From NCBI GenBank assembly GCA_037178975.1, contig JASJZH010000006.1, positions 5,022,001 through 5,086,000 of the forward strand: DNA of 64,000 nt, given 5' to 3'. Every line of letters begins with the position of its first letter. Within the stretch, counting starts at the first letter, position 1. A program made the position numbers and the translations under genes. Positions 11,069-23,275 of the stretch are shown piece by piece. The notes below the pieces were generated by a model. That model worked only from the letters and a program-made list of their open reading frames with translations, searched no databases and was not told the DNA's origin. This stretch comes from Oscheius tipulae (taxonomy: Eukaryota; Nematoda; Chromadorea; Rhabditida; Rhabditidae).

Positions 11069-12635
11069 GGTGTACCCAGTCGATCTGAAACTGTTAATTG
11101 ATGTTGTTTGGGTTGAGATGAGTCAACGGGGAAGAACCGAAGAGCGCGGAAGTTAAAAATTTTGTTCTGTTTTCAATTCAGGTAGGTATTTAATGGGAGA
11201 AAAGTAAATAAATTTTCCGCAGTACGTATGTGAGTCTCGCTGGATATTGCGGCGTCGGCGGACGGCAGGCGTTACAGCGGAGAGGGCGGGGCGGGTGTCA
11301 CTGACCACTGCAGAAAACGCGCCCCAGTTGCAAGAGCCTGTCCGGTCAAATCTTTAGAAAGAGGTGGAAGCGACCCAAAAACTCTCTGAAAGCAGTAAAT
11401 CTATTGATGAGGCTTTTCTAAACTGGGTAAAATTAATTACAACGTGTAGAAGACGGTTAAACAAACTCTTTCTAAGCGCAGTTAGTCCTAAAAATACTTT
11501 TCAGCTCTTTTCAAGGCAGTATTGGTAATGCGTCAAAACGAGAGTGAAGATTGTAATATCGACGTTGGGGAGCACTGAATCCTTCCGGTGTGTGTTGGCG
11601 AAATGATGTATTCTTCCGGTGAAGAATGGATGCTATTTTTCTTTCGCCTGAACTCGAGCCCCCATGAACTCTGTTATTCTTTCGATAAAATACATTCCTG
11701 TTATTTTTTTGGCCATTAACTTTTCTACCTACATCTGTCATGACATCCTCTTATTTCCCCGACCATCCATTTCTTAGTAAATGGCGCGGAAGTATAGTAG
11801 TACTTGGGAGGGCATGGATTTCGATGTCTGTTAGCACTTTATGGCAATCAGATGCATGAGGGACTACTGGAGGACAAGAGGCGCAGGGCGCGCGGATCGA
11901 TCGGCGGCGCCTGGCTCTCATCTTTCCGTTTATCACCTCCTCCTGGCTAGCAGAATTTTTCAATTCCTAAACTGTTGACTCACTCTCGCTTGAGCTTCAC
12001 TTGAATCTTCAACTTTCGCGCGCGTTTAATTTACCGCCATATTTACCTCCACTCGTCGCTGGAAAGGATTGATTTACCATAACGGAAGTTATTCGAAAAG
12101 AAGATGATCACCAAATGAGCTCGGCTCAGCACTTTTATGACGAAACCAAGACACACTCAAAGGAACGAATGGATCTAGGGTATACTGCCGCGAAGAAATC
12201 AAATTTGGATAACGTATTGCTATATTCTTGAGCGATACTGATAAAAGAAGTACAAACATGATATCACCCGACTTTCATGTTTCCTCAGTTGTCTAAGCCC
12301 TGCATTACATAAAGTTTACACTTATTCATTACTTACAAATTAACTGTCAACCAGAAGTTGAACTGAAACGAAGCAATTCAAACTTTGATGTGTCAAGAAA
12401 AAAAAATCAGTCTTATCTTTTCCCGAAATCTACGGTTTCCTCAAAAAGCAGCGGAGCATCAACAAAAAACAATGTTACTAGGCCTTCCTTCAAATGTAAA
12501 CCTCTTTTGATTGACACTTGATTTTTAAGACTCTCTTGTCTTTAGTCGCTGTTTACTGTCATCTAGAATATAACATGTGACTTTTTGACTCTGTTTCCCG
12601 CTCTGCACATCTGGCAGATACGAGACTCTTCAGAT
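11069..12635. other. Intergenic, divergent promoter region of unc-112 and INAF gene
   Basis: No supported gene. Contains a GC-rich patch near 11270-11340 and A/T-rich stretches near 12390-12480. It probably includes upstream control sequence for unc-112 (-) and the INAF-motif gene (+), but I see no motif I can name. Confidence 0.4.
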
Positions 12636-13210
12636 ATGAACAACTGCAATACGAATAACTACTCGGCCAGGAACAGAAATCGTCAAAAGCAGCCAATTTA
12701 CACGTCGGACAAGAGGGCGAAATTCACACAGCGAGAAAACAAAAAGTAAGAACAAGACGTTTCGATCCATGGGGTTTTAGTGACAATTAACTTAAAAGGT
12801 GGGGCGTGGTAAGAAAATCAGGTTAGAGTGCTGGGGAAATTTGATATTGAGAAAAGCATTCGGCTCCCACTGCTCGGATGATCCTCTTCTTTCCCTCTAA
12901 CTCACACAAAATGCTCCTCTATGACACTGACAGGTCACATCAGACTGATTGATTACCAACTAACTTTTCAAATTACAGATGGATCCGTTTTCTCACGGTG
13001 CTCGGCTACATTTTCTTCGTTTCAATGCCTGCACTTTCGCTCAGTTTTTACTATATTTACATTTGGGATCCGGGATATATGAGCAAGGTAGTTTCTTGTA
13101 CTTTTAATCTTAAAATGTACTTTTAGAACGAAACCTTTCCCGCCAAGTACATTGAGCCCATCAAAACTGACCGTTCCACGAGAGATGTTCCGCAAAATCT
13201 AGGTATCTAG
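12636..13210 (+). CDS. INAF-motif single-pass membrane protein
   Basis: Three exons (12636-12745, 12979-13087, and the last ending at the stop 13210) join in frame to about 98 residues. The basic N-terminus leads into KKWIRFLTVLGYIFFVSM, followed by SFYYIYIWDP. This single membrane span ends in an aromatic Y..Y.W.P signature, which is the INAF (InaF/INAFM1-2) motif. Drosophila InaF is required for TRP channel function; nematode roles are not something I can state. The short polar tail (KYIEPIKTDRSTRDVPQ) carries no recognised domain. A cttcag acceptor two bases before the ATG suggests trans-splicing. The first intron is 233 bp, longer than usual here. Confidence 0.85.
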
Positions 13211-13599
13211 CCAATGCGGACATGTCATCTTTGATTCAGAAGCTACGAGTCCGCTACCTAACAATGGTCCAAACATTGAAATGATTTTGCGGGAAGGCGG
13301 AAAGTCAATGGAAGCATCAGCATCTCAGGAACAACTTGTACAACCGGACAGGCCGGTTTGAAAGAGGAGCTCAATTCCAGATGGTCATTCAGCAGTGTTT
13401 GTATGTAACTAGCCATATTTTGTTTCTCACTTTCACTTCTTTTGCACTAGCCAAGATAACTAGCTCACTATGTTACTCCATTTTGGTGCATTATACCCCG
13501 TATTTTGACGAGTCACTCATTGCAATTTTCACTGTATTGTCTCAGATTCAATAAAATATGAATATCAAGGCATTTACGTATTATTATGACACGTATTAA

Positions 13600-15031
13600 T
13601 TAAACGAACTCAATCACATCACTATCCTGGTTTTGGAGCAGCATTGTTTGAGGAATAGAAAGCTGCAGGTTTTCGATTAGCGTCATCCGTCTAGACATTT
13701 TCTCCTTTGTCCAGCATTGTACTGAACCGATTATATGATACAAAAACAAGAATCTTACTAATGAAGGTCTTCATTTCTGCCCTGAGCACTGGTTGTACTA
13801 TGGCGTAAATGGGTAGACGGAGACAGGAAGCGATGATGGTCATGACAGAAATGATATCTACTGACAGGACGTACAAAGCGGTGAAACTAGAACCATACTA
13901 AGTTGGAAGGACGGTTTGCACTAACTTTGTACGAAGACCATCCATGTCGACAAACTCCCAGATGGCTATAACGACTCCGAGAAGATTACTCATCAAATAT
14001 GTGCAAACGATAATAACCAGAGTACGGGTAACCGCAAGAATACGAGCCTGAAAAGACGATTATGTAAAGCTTAGACTGTCAGATACCTTCTTCTGCTTAA
14101 CGCTTTCTTTTTCAGCAATGTGCTCAATCCGTCTGGCTACTTGCCTTTGTTTGTAAAGTCGAAAGATGAGCCGAATGTTTAGATATGTCAGAATGAAGAA
14201 AGGAGCTAGGATTGAAAAGACATTCCTGAATAATTTGATTTGACTTATCTCGAAATTGTTTCACCTGAAATAAAACCGGAAATACTTAGTATACCACTCA
14301 AATTGAAGCAAGAAGCCAGCTGCTATAGCCCATTCACCAAAAGCACCAGCACACTGCTCCCTACTTTCAGTCTAAAACGATTTCCTGATTGCCAAAATGT
14401 CTATATACCTTCAACTCTAAAAGTGAAGACCCTTTTGCGAAGACTCCACACATTACAGCCATAAATGCAAAGATTTTGCGATGTTTCTTAAATGATATTC
14501 ATAAGGGTTTTCTGTGAATTACCTGTAGGGGAGCTACTAGCCAATTGTCCACAGATGTACAATAACGTTCAATTGCGGCAAAGCAAATCAGATATGTTGA
14601 GGCTGTGATGGCTACTTGTGAGACTGTTAACATTGGTACCATGTATTGCATCCTAAACATGGATGTTTTTACGGCAGACCTTCAGATTACTTACCAAATA
14701 TATTTCATTGATATAGAAGCTGTCCACAAGAAGAACACGCGAAAAGACAAAAGTGCTACGAAAGATATTCCCATGAAGACATCAAATAAGGCCACTAAAA
14801 GCATATACAAGTTTGGAGAATTTCTAAAACATGAATTAGTAAAGGAACATAAGAATCAAACCTATGCTGAGGATTTGTGACGAATACGGCAAAGACAAAT
14901 GTATTAAAAGCTATGCAGATGAATGATAATGATGCTCCAAAAATCACGTTGAGCCAGAACCTCATGACTATATGATAGTCATCTACATAGTAACATTCTG
15001 GATCCAGTTCCGTGACATTCCCAGCACTCAT
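13600..15031 (-). CDS. Rhodopsin-family GPCR, FMRFamide/neuropeptide-receptor-like
   Basis: Seven-TM receptor. The N-terminus MSAGNVTELDPECYYVDD carries an Asn-glycosylation site. TM1 is followed by NPQHRNSPNLYMLLVALFDV (TM2). TM3 ends with ICFAAIERYC, the E/DRY position. TM5 with its loop reads ILTYLNIRLIFRLYKQRQVA, and TM6 LVIIVCTYLMSNLLGVVIAI. TM7 reads CLRLPIYAIVQP, a variant of NPxxY seen in nematode peptide receptors. The last exon is reached by a 37-bp intron and ends with CWTKEKMSRRMTLIENLQ ... IEFV-stop. Reading through that intron would give a shorter, less plausible tail. A tttcag acceptor lies five bases before the ATG. Ligand unknown; assignment to the FMRFamide-receptor-like group is an inference from motif style. 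Confidence 0.83.
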
Positions 15032-18000
15032 ATTTTCTGAAAAACGACACAAATCAAACAGCAGTCATTTACATGCGAAAAGTAAAAATTGAGGAGAATA
15101 AGGTTTCGCGACCGACGGGAAATGGGGGATAATCTAGGAATCTGGAGACAGACGTGGGAGTGAATAAAACCGCGTTGAAGAACAATAAGGCAGGATAATT
15201 AGTGTCTGACGCTGGAAGAGAGGATGAGACTGAGAGATGCGTACATGTGTGAGCGACAAATTAAGAAATTCTCGTGCATCTCTTGTCTTTATGACCAATA
15301 ATGTAATTGTGAGTCTCACATCCTCATAGTGAGTAAAATAGTTCAGGCTGTTTGCTTAATGTGCTGAACTGACGCGTCAAAAGAATGAAAGAAGGAAGGA
15401 TGTGACTGCGCAGAGAGTTTTAGCTGAATACGAGAGAATTGAAGACGCCACCCGGTATTTCCGAAGCGCGAAACTTGGATTCGAGCCCCGAGATAGAATC
15501 AGCAAAAAGAGCAACCGAGTTCTGGAGTCCAATGAGGAATAAAATCAGGTTTAGAGACCAGAGCTCCCTGAGAGACATCATAACGATGATAGTAAAAGCC
15601 TTGCGCTATGCCTCCAAAAAACCAAGTAATCATAAAAATATTATTACAAAGGTAGCTCGAACGGACGGCTGTTAACATTTTCCAAGCAGACTAAAGTCGT
15701 GCACGTCCATTAGTATAAAATGACTATTTGCCCAAAAAGCTCAAACAAACTGGAATTTGTTTTTCCTGCAGAAGTTCGCCTCAATGAACAAAACACAAGA
15801 GATCTATGAGGGTGTTAGCGAAAATAATCCTACTTGTTGTGAAGTAAATCAGAACTGGGCCGTGAAGAAATGCGCATACAAATGAAGAAGGAGCGGAAGT
15901 TGTGAAGCGATATCTGAGCCGAGGTGTTACAACAGCATGTTCAGTGTGGAAAAGGGGAAGCGAAAAAAAGTTTCCTGGCCCCCTAACGAGAAGACCTAAT
16001 TCTCCCAAAAAGGACTGAGCTCATTGCAGCGCGTCTGGGCTTTTCAAAGGCAGACAGGGAGGTCAACAAGTTGATCAACGGATCCATCACATTGAATACA
16101 CAACGTTTTGATCTGCGATTCGCCAACTGACACTTCCTAAACCAACCTCGAACAAAACATTTGTCACTTCGATGTCACTACCACATGTTTAGCATTAAGA
16201 CTAATGGAGTAGAAAAAAGTATTTTAATAAAGGAAAACACTTAATGGTGTCAAAGTGCAGAATTAGAGATTAGTAGGTACGTGATCATAAAGCATGCATG
16301 CGAAAAAATCACAATTGTGTCTTGGTAGGACTGGCTTCTGACGAGCCTGTTAATTTTCGGTTAAGCGGCTGTCATGAGCAGCTTAGGCTTGCTTCAAAGA
16401 AGGTGAACATTCTTAGAAGCTGCAAACTGACCGGAAAGAAGATTCAGAGAGTTTCAAAACGTCATATGAACGAACCTAATTTTGGAAGGTGGAAATGCGG
16501 TTAGACTGCTGCCTGGTCGCAAAGGACAACGAACTTGAAACTGAGAACTTGATCGAAGGCCGATCCGCCGAGCTGGCGATTTACACTGAATGTGAACGTC
16601 TTTTGCACATAGGATAGATTGATGGGTCAAGGTGGTGTCTTAATTGAACGGTCATCACTCACAACAACTTTTTTCTCGACTGGACAAACGATCAAGACAT
16701 TCTGGGCTATCAGAAGTTGTAATCAAAGTGGTCTAAGCAAATGAATAATGGAAATAACTAAAGGCTATTGAAAACCATTGAAGTAACAAGAGCTAGCCAC
16801 ATTTTTGAATGGAATTGAGACCCAGTGAAGCGTAAGAGTTCACCTCAAAGAAGTAGATCTCTATGTCGTGCAATTATGCCGTAGGAAAGAAACTGAATGC
16901 ACGAGGTTCTTTTTTGTCAAAATTGACATCAGAAATGGCGATGACAGTTTGTCTTTTTGCAATGTTGACCTGGAATTGAATTTTCTGGAAGATTACCAGT
17001 CGCTTAGCTGTGCAACATGTGCTCCTTAAGAGGAGAGGCTTTGTGGTGGTGTTTTTGAAAACAGAAAATCAAGGATTTTGCACTGATCAATAACTGGGCG
17101 TTCAAACCCCAGATGGTCTATGAAACCTATACACAGCAATAGAGCTATATTGCTTCATACTCTTAAAACCAATTAGCTCCTTAACCGCAAGTCCTGACAG
17201 AGTTCGAAAGAAACACGGCTGTCAGCAACGTGACTGACTGCCACTGACTGATGGGGCTGTGGGCCACTCTTTTTCGAACTTTGTAACAGCATCTGTGCCA
17301 TTCCATAAAAAGTCTGGTAGTTTAATTGACTTCAAGGCAGGTACAAATATACATGACGTGTAGTCTTTGCTGTAGGCAGAAGTGGCACCCAATTCCGCAA
17401 TGGGATTCTCTTCATTAGAACAATATTGTTCTCGGAGGTTAAATTGGTGGCTCGCGGGAGTGATGGCACTTCTATGCTTTTGGTAGGCCCGGAAACAATT
17501 AGTCTCTGTTATGGCTGTCTTTGCTTCTCTTTTTGATTCCAGGCACTCATTTTTTGATTTTGAATTTGCTAAAGCTGTTGTCAAATCCTGGTCTCATAAG
17601 GTAGCTAGTTAAAAAAACCACCTAAAGTAAGTAGACAGTTTTAAGATGATACCGTAAAACATGTTTAAGCCTTTTCCTATTAGAAATGAAAACAAAGGCG
17701 CAAACTACTAGTCAAACATGGAATCGGCGACAAGATATGATAAATTCGAAATTGTTTTACATTAAACGGAGAAAACTGTTGTTTGCAGGGCATTACTCTC
17801 ATAAAAATTCACTGAGAGTTTAGATGCAAGAGCAGAAATGATGTTTTGCTTTGTTTGTCGCAACAAAAGTTGAGAAGTGAAGAGGAAAAATCACAAATAG
17901 AGACGACACAAATTGGTCTATCGGGGGCACGGAACGCATGACAGCTGACTGAGCCCTTGAAATAGACTGAGCTCGCTTGTGGATAGAAACAAATTATATC

Positions 18001-18386
18001 AGAATCGCGTCTTCACTTTTTCACCTGCCCTCGCCTATCCATCCAGATTTATGGAGAAAACTCACGCCCTAGGGCTATTATCTAGGACCAAACTATTTTC
18101 GCTTTTAGTTACGCGAGAGAAAAAATTCGAATAGGGAAGAAGTTGAGGACAAGCGACACACTAAAATTCTTTCTGTCAAATGAATTGAGTCTGTTGTTGT
18201 GATGAATGAGGGTCCTACTGGTGATCCATCACTAACTAGAAAAAAAGCCTTGATGCATGGAAAAGGTGTCGGATCGTCTTTGCTAATCACCGACAAATCG
18301 TGTCTGAGACTGAACAAGAAGTGAAAGTATCATAAAAACAGAAAGTTAATGCGTTGTGTCATAAAACTACAGTTATAATGACACTT
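15032..18386. other. Gene-poor stretch with a weak gag-like ORF
   Basis: I find no convincing multi-exon gene. The longest frame, 17222-17584 (-), contains VPALKSIKLPDFLWNGTDAV followed by TKFEKEW. That is reminiscent of the IKLPxFxG...W segment of BEL/Pao-type gag proteins, but neither a zinc knuckle nor a polymerase was seen nearby. B-box-like strings at about 15472 and 17098 lack a tRNA body. Probably intergenic DNA with old transposon debris. Confidence 0.35.
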
Positions 18387-19109
18387 TCAGGTCTTAAGAA
18401 CGCCAATGCAGAGCTGTTCGAGTTTTTTCATCATCGAAGACCATGGAAGCGAGTGTGGCTGAACCAGTCGCATAGAAATGGAAGCGTCCTAAATGCCAAA
18501 TTATTTGAAAACATGGATTGTGTTCACGTTCCCAGCCTGCCTAAGCATCGCAGTACCCCCAGGATGGCTGGTAAAATACGGAGTCATGTTGTAAACCTAG
18601 TAGTTGTTTAATTAATTATGGTCAAAAGCTTACTTTTCCGTCAAATATGATCCACAAATCATCTGCAGTGCAATGTCGAGCAACTTCATTTTTAGTGTAT
18701 TCCTGCATCATTCCTTAATTAGATTGTTGATTTGATTATCAAATACGAATAAATTACACAAGCTGTTTTCGATTCAATAAATGTGTAGATCAAACGGTTA
18801 AAAAGCAAAATAGGGCTTAAAATAACATTGAAAAAGATACAAAAATGCGACTTGACAAGCACTTGGTAAGTGCATACCTTAATGCGAGAATCGATGAGAA
18901 GCCGGATGTCATCCTGCCAGGTGTCCTGTAAATGTCTGCACGCTATGTGGAATTGCTGATACGGGGAAGCCGCATAAATCATTCCTGGATCAAAGATATT
19001 TTGAAAAGGCTGAGGAAGTTATACAGAAACGGTTTATGGTATTTGCCTTGCGACACAACAATACGTCAATCGAAAAAGTGGGGGACTCTTCGTCTGTCTG
19101 CTTCTGCAT
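18387..19109 (-). CDS. Cytochrome b5 haem-binding domain protein
   Basis: Hand-spliced five-exon gene of roughly 145 residues. After an N-terminal leader (MQKQTDEESPTFSID ...) and QFHIACRHLQDTWQDDIRLL, the cytochrome b5 fold reads YTKNEVARHCTADDLWIIFD, then GKVYNMTPYFTSHPGG, with the first haem-ligand His in HPGG. After AMLRQAGND a 39-bp intron (about 18489-18527) leads to QPHSLPWSSMMKKLEQLCIG and VLKT-stop, supplying a candidate second ligand His. The C-terminal LCIG-type ending resembles the b5 domain of CYB5R4 (NCB5OR), but no reductase domain follows. The first intron may use a GC donor after CRK or a GT donor 18 bases earlier; both keep frame. Likely an electron carrier; partner unknown. 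Confidence 0.82.
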
Positions 19110-19433
19110 GTCTTTTTTCTGTAGACTTTGCCCGAATCTGCTCTTTTAGGAACTATGCAAATGTGTCCAAACCATGTGAGGTGACTAGCGGGTCAAACCC
19201 GGCTTATTCTCGTACTCCGCGAAAAACCCACGTCCTTAAAATGCATTTACATACGGTGCAGACAATATAAATCGAGGTTAGAGAACCCAGGACGAGGGTG
19301 GATAGCGAGTTGAACTTGTTTTTGATCCGCATTACCCCTTGCCTGCGAGTCTAACGTTTTCCCGGGCGCTCTGAATTCTCATTATGACCACTATTGTGGC
19401 TCATCGTCCCCGTAACTGTTCAGTTGTTTTCAG

Positions 19434-21734
19434 ATGGGTTGTTGGCCTATGCTGCTTCTTCTCGGGTCAGTAGCTCCTTCTTTTCTCGATTACATTGCCA
19501 ACAAGAATGAAATGCCAGCAGGACTGGCCGGAAGAGATCGGGTTCAAGTTGCTCAGGTAAGTCCATTGAGTCCAAGATCACAATTACCGTTCAGTCGTTT
19601 CTAAACACCAATATCACGAGGGTACAGCAGAAGATTGCGATGAGAAAGATCAGTCTAACTTCTCAGTTGCAGCTGGATAATAAAACCCAAAACGAAATGG
19701 GCAAACGTTTAAAGGTACCTTTGAGAATACAGAGATCACCAACATCCGGGTGATCTGCGCGGGGTATTATCGACATAAAAACAATGTTCGTCAGTAATGA
19801 TTACAAATTTTGAGAAATACAAGCAAAAACCTAAAGCAAAAGTGCGCCAACAAGGAGATTCGATTCACGAAGTCAACAAGAACACTAACATTAGCAGGCT
19901 GCTCTACCAAGGTGACATCGTTTTGACATCGTATAAAATTTGTGTTTTTTCATGAAAGATAGTTCAGATCACAAGCTGACAGGCTCGAAGAGCTCAATAA
20001 AGCTGCAGGAACTTCCAGACAGAAACGACAAGCTTATGTCGACTCGTAAGTGGCAGTTGCTTTACCATTAATGCCACAATAAGATACTACCCATCTACAA
20101 CTTGGGGAAGAACAATTTACTACTATTTTGACGCGTCCATAGCAGCAAGTTAGTTACCGACTTCAAATGTTTTGTAGAATTTTCTGGACAAAACACCTTG
20201 TGGCTCTGATTGAAATTTTAGATAGCGTGGTGCGTAGCGTTTTCAAGAAAGCAGTGGAGTACTGGCAGTCCAATTCCTGTGTTGATTTCAAGGAAAACAG
20301 TTCAGGTAACAAGATTATTAATCCTGCTCATTTCTGTTTAGCTCTCAACAAGATTCGCGTCTTCCGTGGTCAGGGTTGTTATTCGTACATTGGAAGAATT
20401 GGTGGTCAACAGGATCTCTCTCTCGGTGATGGCTGTGAATCAGTCAGTGTTTCTCTTTTTATGCAGATTATGTAAAGTGTTCAGGTAGGAACGGCAGCCC
20501 ACGAACTCGGTCACGCGATGGGATTTTTTCATTTGCAATCGCGGTACGACAGAGACAGTTTCATCACAGTGAATGTTAAAAACATCGAGGCAACTGACCA
20601 CCTTAACCTTGCCGACCATTACTTTAGTACAGCTTCATTGACCAGTTTGACAAGGAGACAGCAGCAACCAACAACAACTATGGAATGCCTTACGATTATG
20701 GTAGTATTATGCAGTATGGAGGGCTGAGGTTAGTCTTACTTTCTAAAGTTTGATAATTTTCGAAGCGCTTCTTCTAACAAGGAACCGACTATGGTGGCAA
20801 AAGACATCAAGTACCAAGACACCATGGGTAGCGATATTGTTGGTTTCTACGATGTATCCATGATGAACGAGTATTATAAATGCAAAAGTATGAACTTCTC
20901 TATGCTGTTCACGGCTGACTCCCAGACATCTGCAAGAAAGCCACTTCTGCCAAGTGTCAAAACGGTGGTTTCCCAAACCCCAGACAATGTTCGGTCTGCG
21001 TCTGCCCTTCAGGATACGGCGGAACACACTGCGCACAGAAGGTAGGTTATCCGATATGCCAAAAAGTGAGTTTAGCCTGCCGGATGTGGAATGACACTTC
21101 AAGCGACTGCGAAAGCTTCAAATCTGACAGCGTTTGTAGGACAGAACAGTGCCACTCCACTGGAAGACTATTCTTATTGCTACTACTGGATTGAAGTAAG
21201 CTCAAAAGTTTTCTACAATTGTTCTCAGGCGCCAACTGGCCAACAGGTTCAAGTGACGCTCAAAAGTTACAGTGGATACTATGCGGACGGCTGCCCATAC
21301 GGAGGAGTTGAGATTAAAACGCATAAAGACCAAAAACTGACGGGTTATAGGTATGAAAAAAAATAGCTGTGAAAGAATTTTCAGATACTGTTCTAATAAT
21401 GATACCGGTACTGTTTTGCAATCCACTGGTAATCTTGTGCCTATCATCATCTACAACAGACTTTCCACGAGTACGGTCGTCTTAGAGTATAAACTATGTA
21501 GGTTACTAGCAGTTAGGTGAAAGGATGTTTAGTGAGCAACATGACCGTAATTTCTGCCAAAACTTTAGCTCTTGACAGTGGAACACCGAGTTGCAAGGAT
21601 AACAGCAACACGTATGTTTCTCGACTCACTTGAAATAAACCCAGTTCAGGTGCTTCCTCCTTCAAGTCTTTGGGTATTGCAACATGGAACTGGTAAAGAA
21701 ACGTTGTCCCGTCTCGTGTAACGCGTGCTTATAA
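19434..21734 (+). CDS. Astacin metalloprotease (NAS type) with EGF, CUB and ShK modules
   Basis: Secreted zinc endopeptidase. The ATG directly follows ttttcag. A signal peptide (MGCWPMLLLLGSVAPSFL) leads to the propeptide, which has LLYQGDIVLT (aspartate switch) and a furin-type site RQKR before AYVDS. The catalytic domain has HELGHAMGFFH plus RYDRD (zinc site) and a Met-turn YGSIMQY. It is followed by an EGF-like segment (CKKATSAKCQNGGF ... CVCPSGYGGTHC), a CUB domain (AGCGMTLQATAK ... GYRYCS) and a terminal ShK-like six-Cys motif (SCKDNSNTCFLLQ ... CPVSCNAC). About 13 exons with short introns. One intron (20590-20627) uses a GC donor. The usual Glu after the third zinc His is Leu, and the Met-turn His is Gln. 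The stop lies only 23 bp from the convergent kinase stop. Confidence 0.94.
20590..20627 (+). other. GC-AG intron in the astacin gene
   Basis: The exon ends NIE at ...atcgag, followed by gcaactgacc ... actttag and then tacagcttcattgacc. Removing these 38 bases gives NIEYSFIDQFDKE, the expected astacin sequence leading to the Met-turn. Reading through leaves the family pattern. No GT donor gives that join. Confidence 0.8.
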
Positions 21735-21757
21735 CCACTATGAACATTTTGAACAGT

Positions 21758-23275
21758 TTATTTTCTCAGAGTCATATTTCTTTTGTGCAGATCAATGACG
21801 TCTCTGGCGAGAGAGCCCAGCTTCTCGTCCAGTACTTCTCTTGCACGAGCTCGTTCTTCTTCAGGAATCTTCTCCAAGAACAGATCTGCGCCCGATCCGA
21901 ACATGGGGATGATCATGAAGCCCGACACTGGCAGGTAGCGTTGGTAGGCTTCTTTGAGCTGTTCAAATGTGAAAGGAGCGGGCTTGTCGCCCATCTCTTC
22001 AAGAAGAAAGTCGTAGTAGACATGAAGAAGATCGTTAGTGTACTTCAGTCGGTCTTCTCCGCTCAAATTGCTGGCGAGGAATCGACTGAGATCACCTGCA
22101 GGGTTGCCCAAATGTCCAGTCTAAAGTTGATTAAAAGGTGCAACAACTGTTCGCACCTGGAAATCTATAATCGCTGCAACTGATTGACTTCTATCCTTCT
22201 TTTTCCAGAGCATGTTGGTAGACCATAAATCACCGTGACAAAGCACTCTCTTCATGTCTAAACGGAGGTTGATTTACGAGTAGTGACTGACCCAATTGAT
22301 CCGGAATGGCGTCAAACCATTGGGTATCAATCAGTTCTGGAATTATTTCCATCAACTTCTTGATCTCCTTCTCGTACTTTTCTCCGTCGTATTTTCCAAG
22401 AATCTGCTTAATCGAGTTGATGCTATCTTCGTTGAACATTATGTAAAATAGATCGCTCAGCGGATTGGAACAGAACATCTCCTTTTCGACGTCCGTTATT
22501 TTGAACGTTAGTGCAGCGAATGCAGCCAGTGCGCGCAAAGCCTGATTAGGAGAAAATGATGGATAAAGTTATTGGTACCTGGTGTAACTCTTCAGGTTTA
22601 AGGGTACTGAAAATGTGTACAAAAGATAGATCTTCAATATATTCCATAATCAGAAGACCTTTCAGAGGGTTTTCAGCCGAAAACTTGCGAGTCGAGTAAA
22701 TCTGAAGGCCAGCTGTATATTACACTATTAAAATGTGAACCTTTACTCTAGGAACATTGTCCACGTTGTACTTATTGAGTAGATGGTAGATATGACATTC
22801 CATGTTATGACACTGAAATTTGCGTTCTATCAATATTGGAGAAACCTACCAGCTTGATTTTCTCGTCGAAGAACTCGACAGATCCTAGATTCATAAAGTT
22901 GTCGACTCCTTTCTCCTCGGAGATTCGCTTGGTCAAGGCAAGAATTGCAAGTGATGTGCAGAGCTTGGCAACGAACTTAGAAGGAAGATTTTCCTCAGCA
23001 TCTATGTTTTGCCAGTCCGGCTCAACGAGGCAAATTCGGGAGGCAAACCCCTAAAAACTTTGATCTTCAAGAAGCGAACTTTTATACATTTCCATCACCA
23101 ATATTTGTGATTTTCTTGTTAGGTCCAAAGGTGGCAGACGATTTAAGGGCTTCCTGCATTTCATGCTCTATAACTGCGTAAGACGTACAATTTTGTTCTT
23201 ACCGAGATCTTCCCAGGTGACATGAGTGCCGAAAATTCCATCTCCTGGTGTGTGAAGATTTCCTCCCGCAGTCAT
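21758..23275 (-). CDS. CHK kinase-like (DUF1679/EcKinase) protein, copy 1
   Basis: Nematode-expanded family of kinase-fold proteins related to choline and aminoglycoside kinases; cytosolic, substrate unknown. The start MTAGGNLHTPGDGIFGTHVT is the family N-terminus. The catalytic loop reads RVLCHGDLWSTNMLW and the metal-binding segment AIIDFQ, both intact. The end EVLDEKLGSLARDVIDLHKR is typical. About 10 exons with short introns, full family length. It is a tandem paralogue of the gene at 23900-25483 in the same orientation. The stop codon overlaps an AATAAA signal (21757-21762, minus strand), and the gene ends 23 bp from the convergent astacin stop. Confidence 0.94.

Noticed and set aside
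15430-15500. tRNA gene suggested by ggattcgagcccc
   Set aside because: Only a B-box-like string; no acceptor stem, A-box or anticodon arm can be drawn.
17080-17130. tRNA T-arm-like hairpin ctgggcgttcaaaccccag
   Set aside because: The stem-loop is present but nothing upstream resembles the rest of a tRNA.
17222-17584. BEL/Pao retrotransposon gene
   Set aside because: Only one weak gag-like phrase; neither a zinc knuckle nor protease, reverse transcriptase or LTRs were found, so it is not called as a mobile element.
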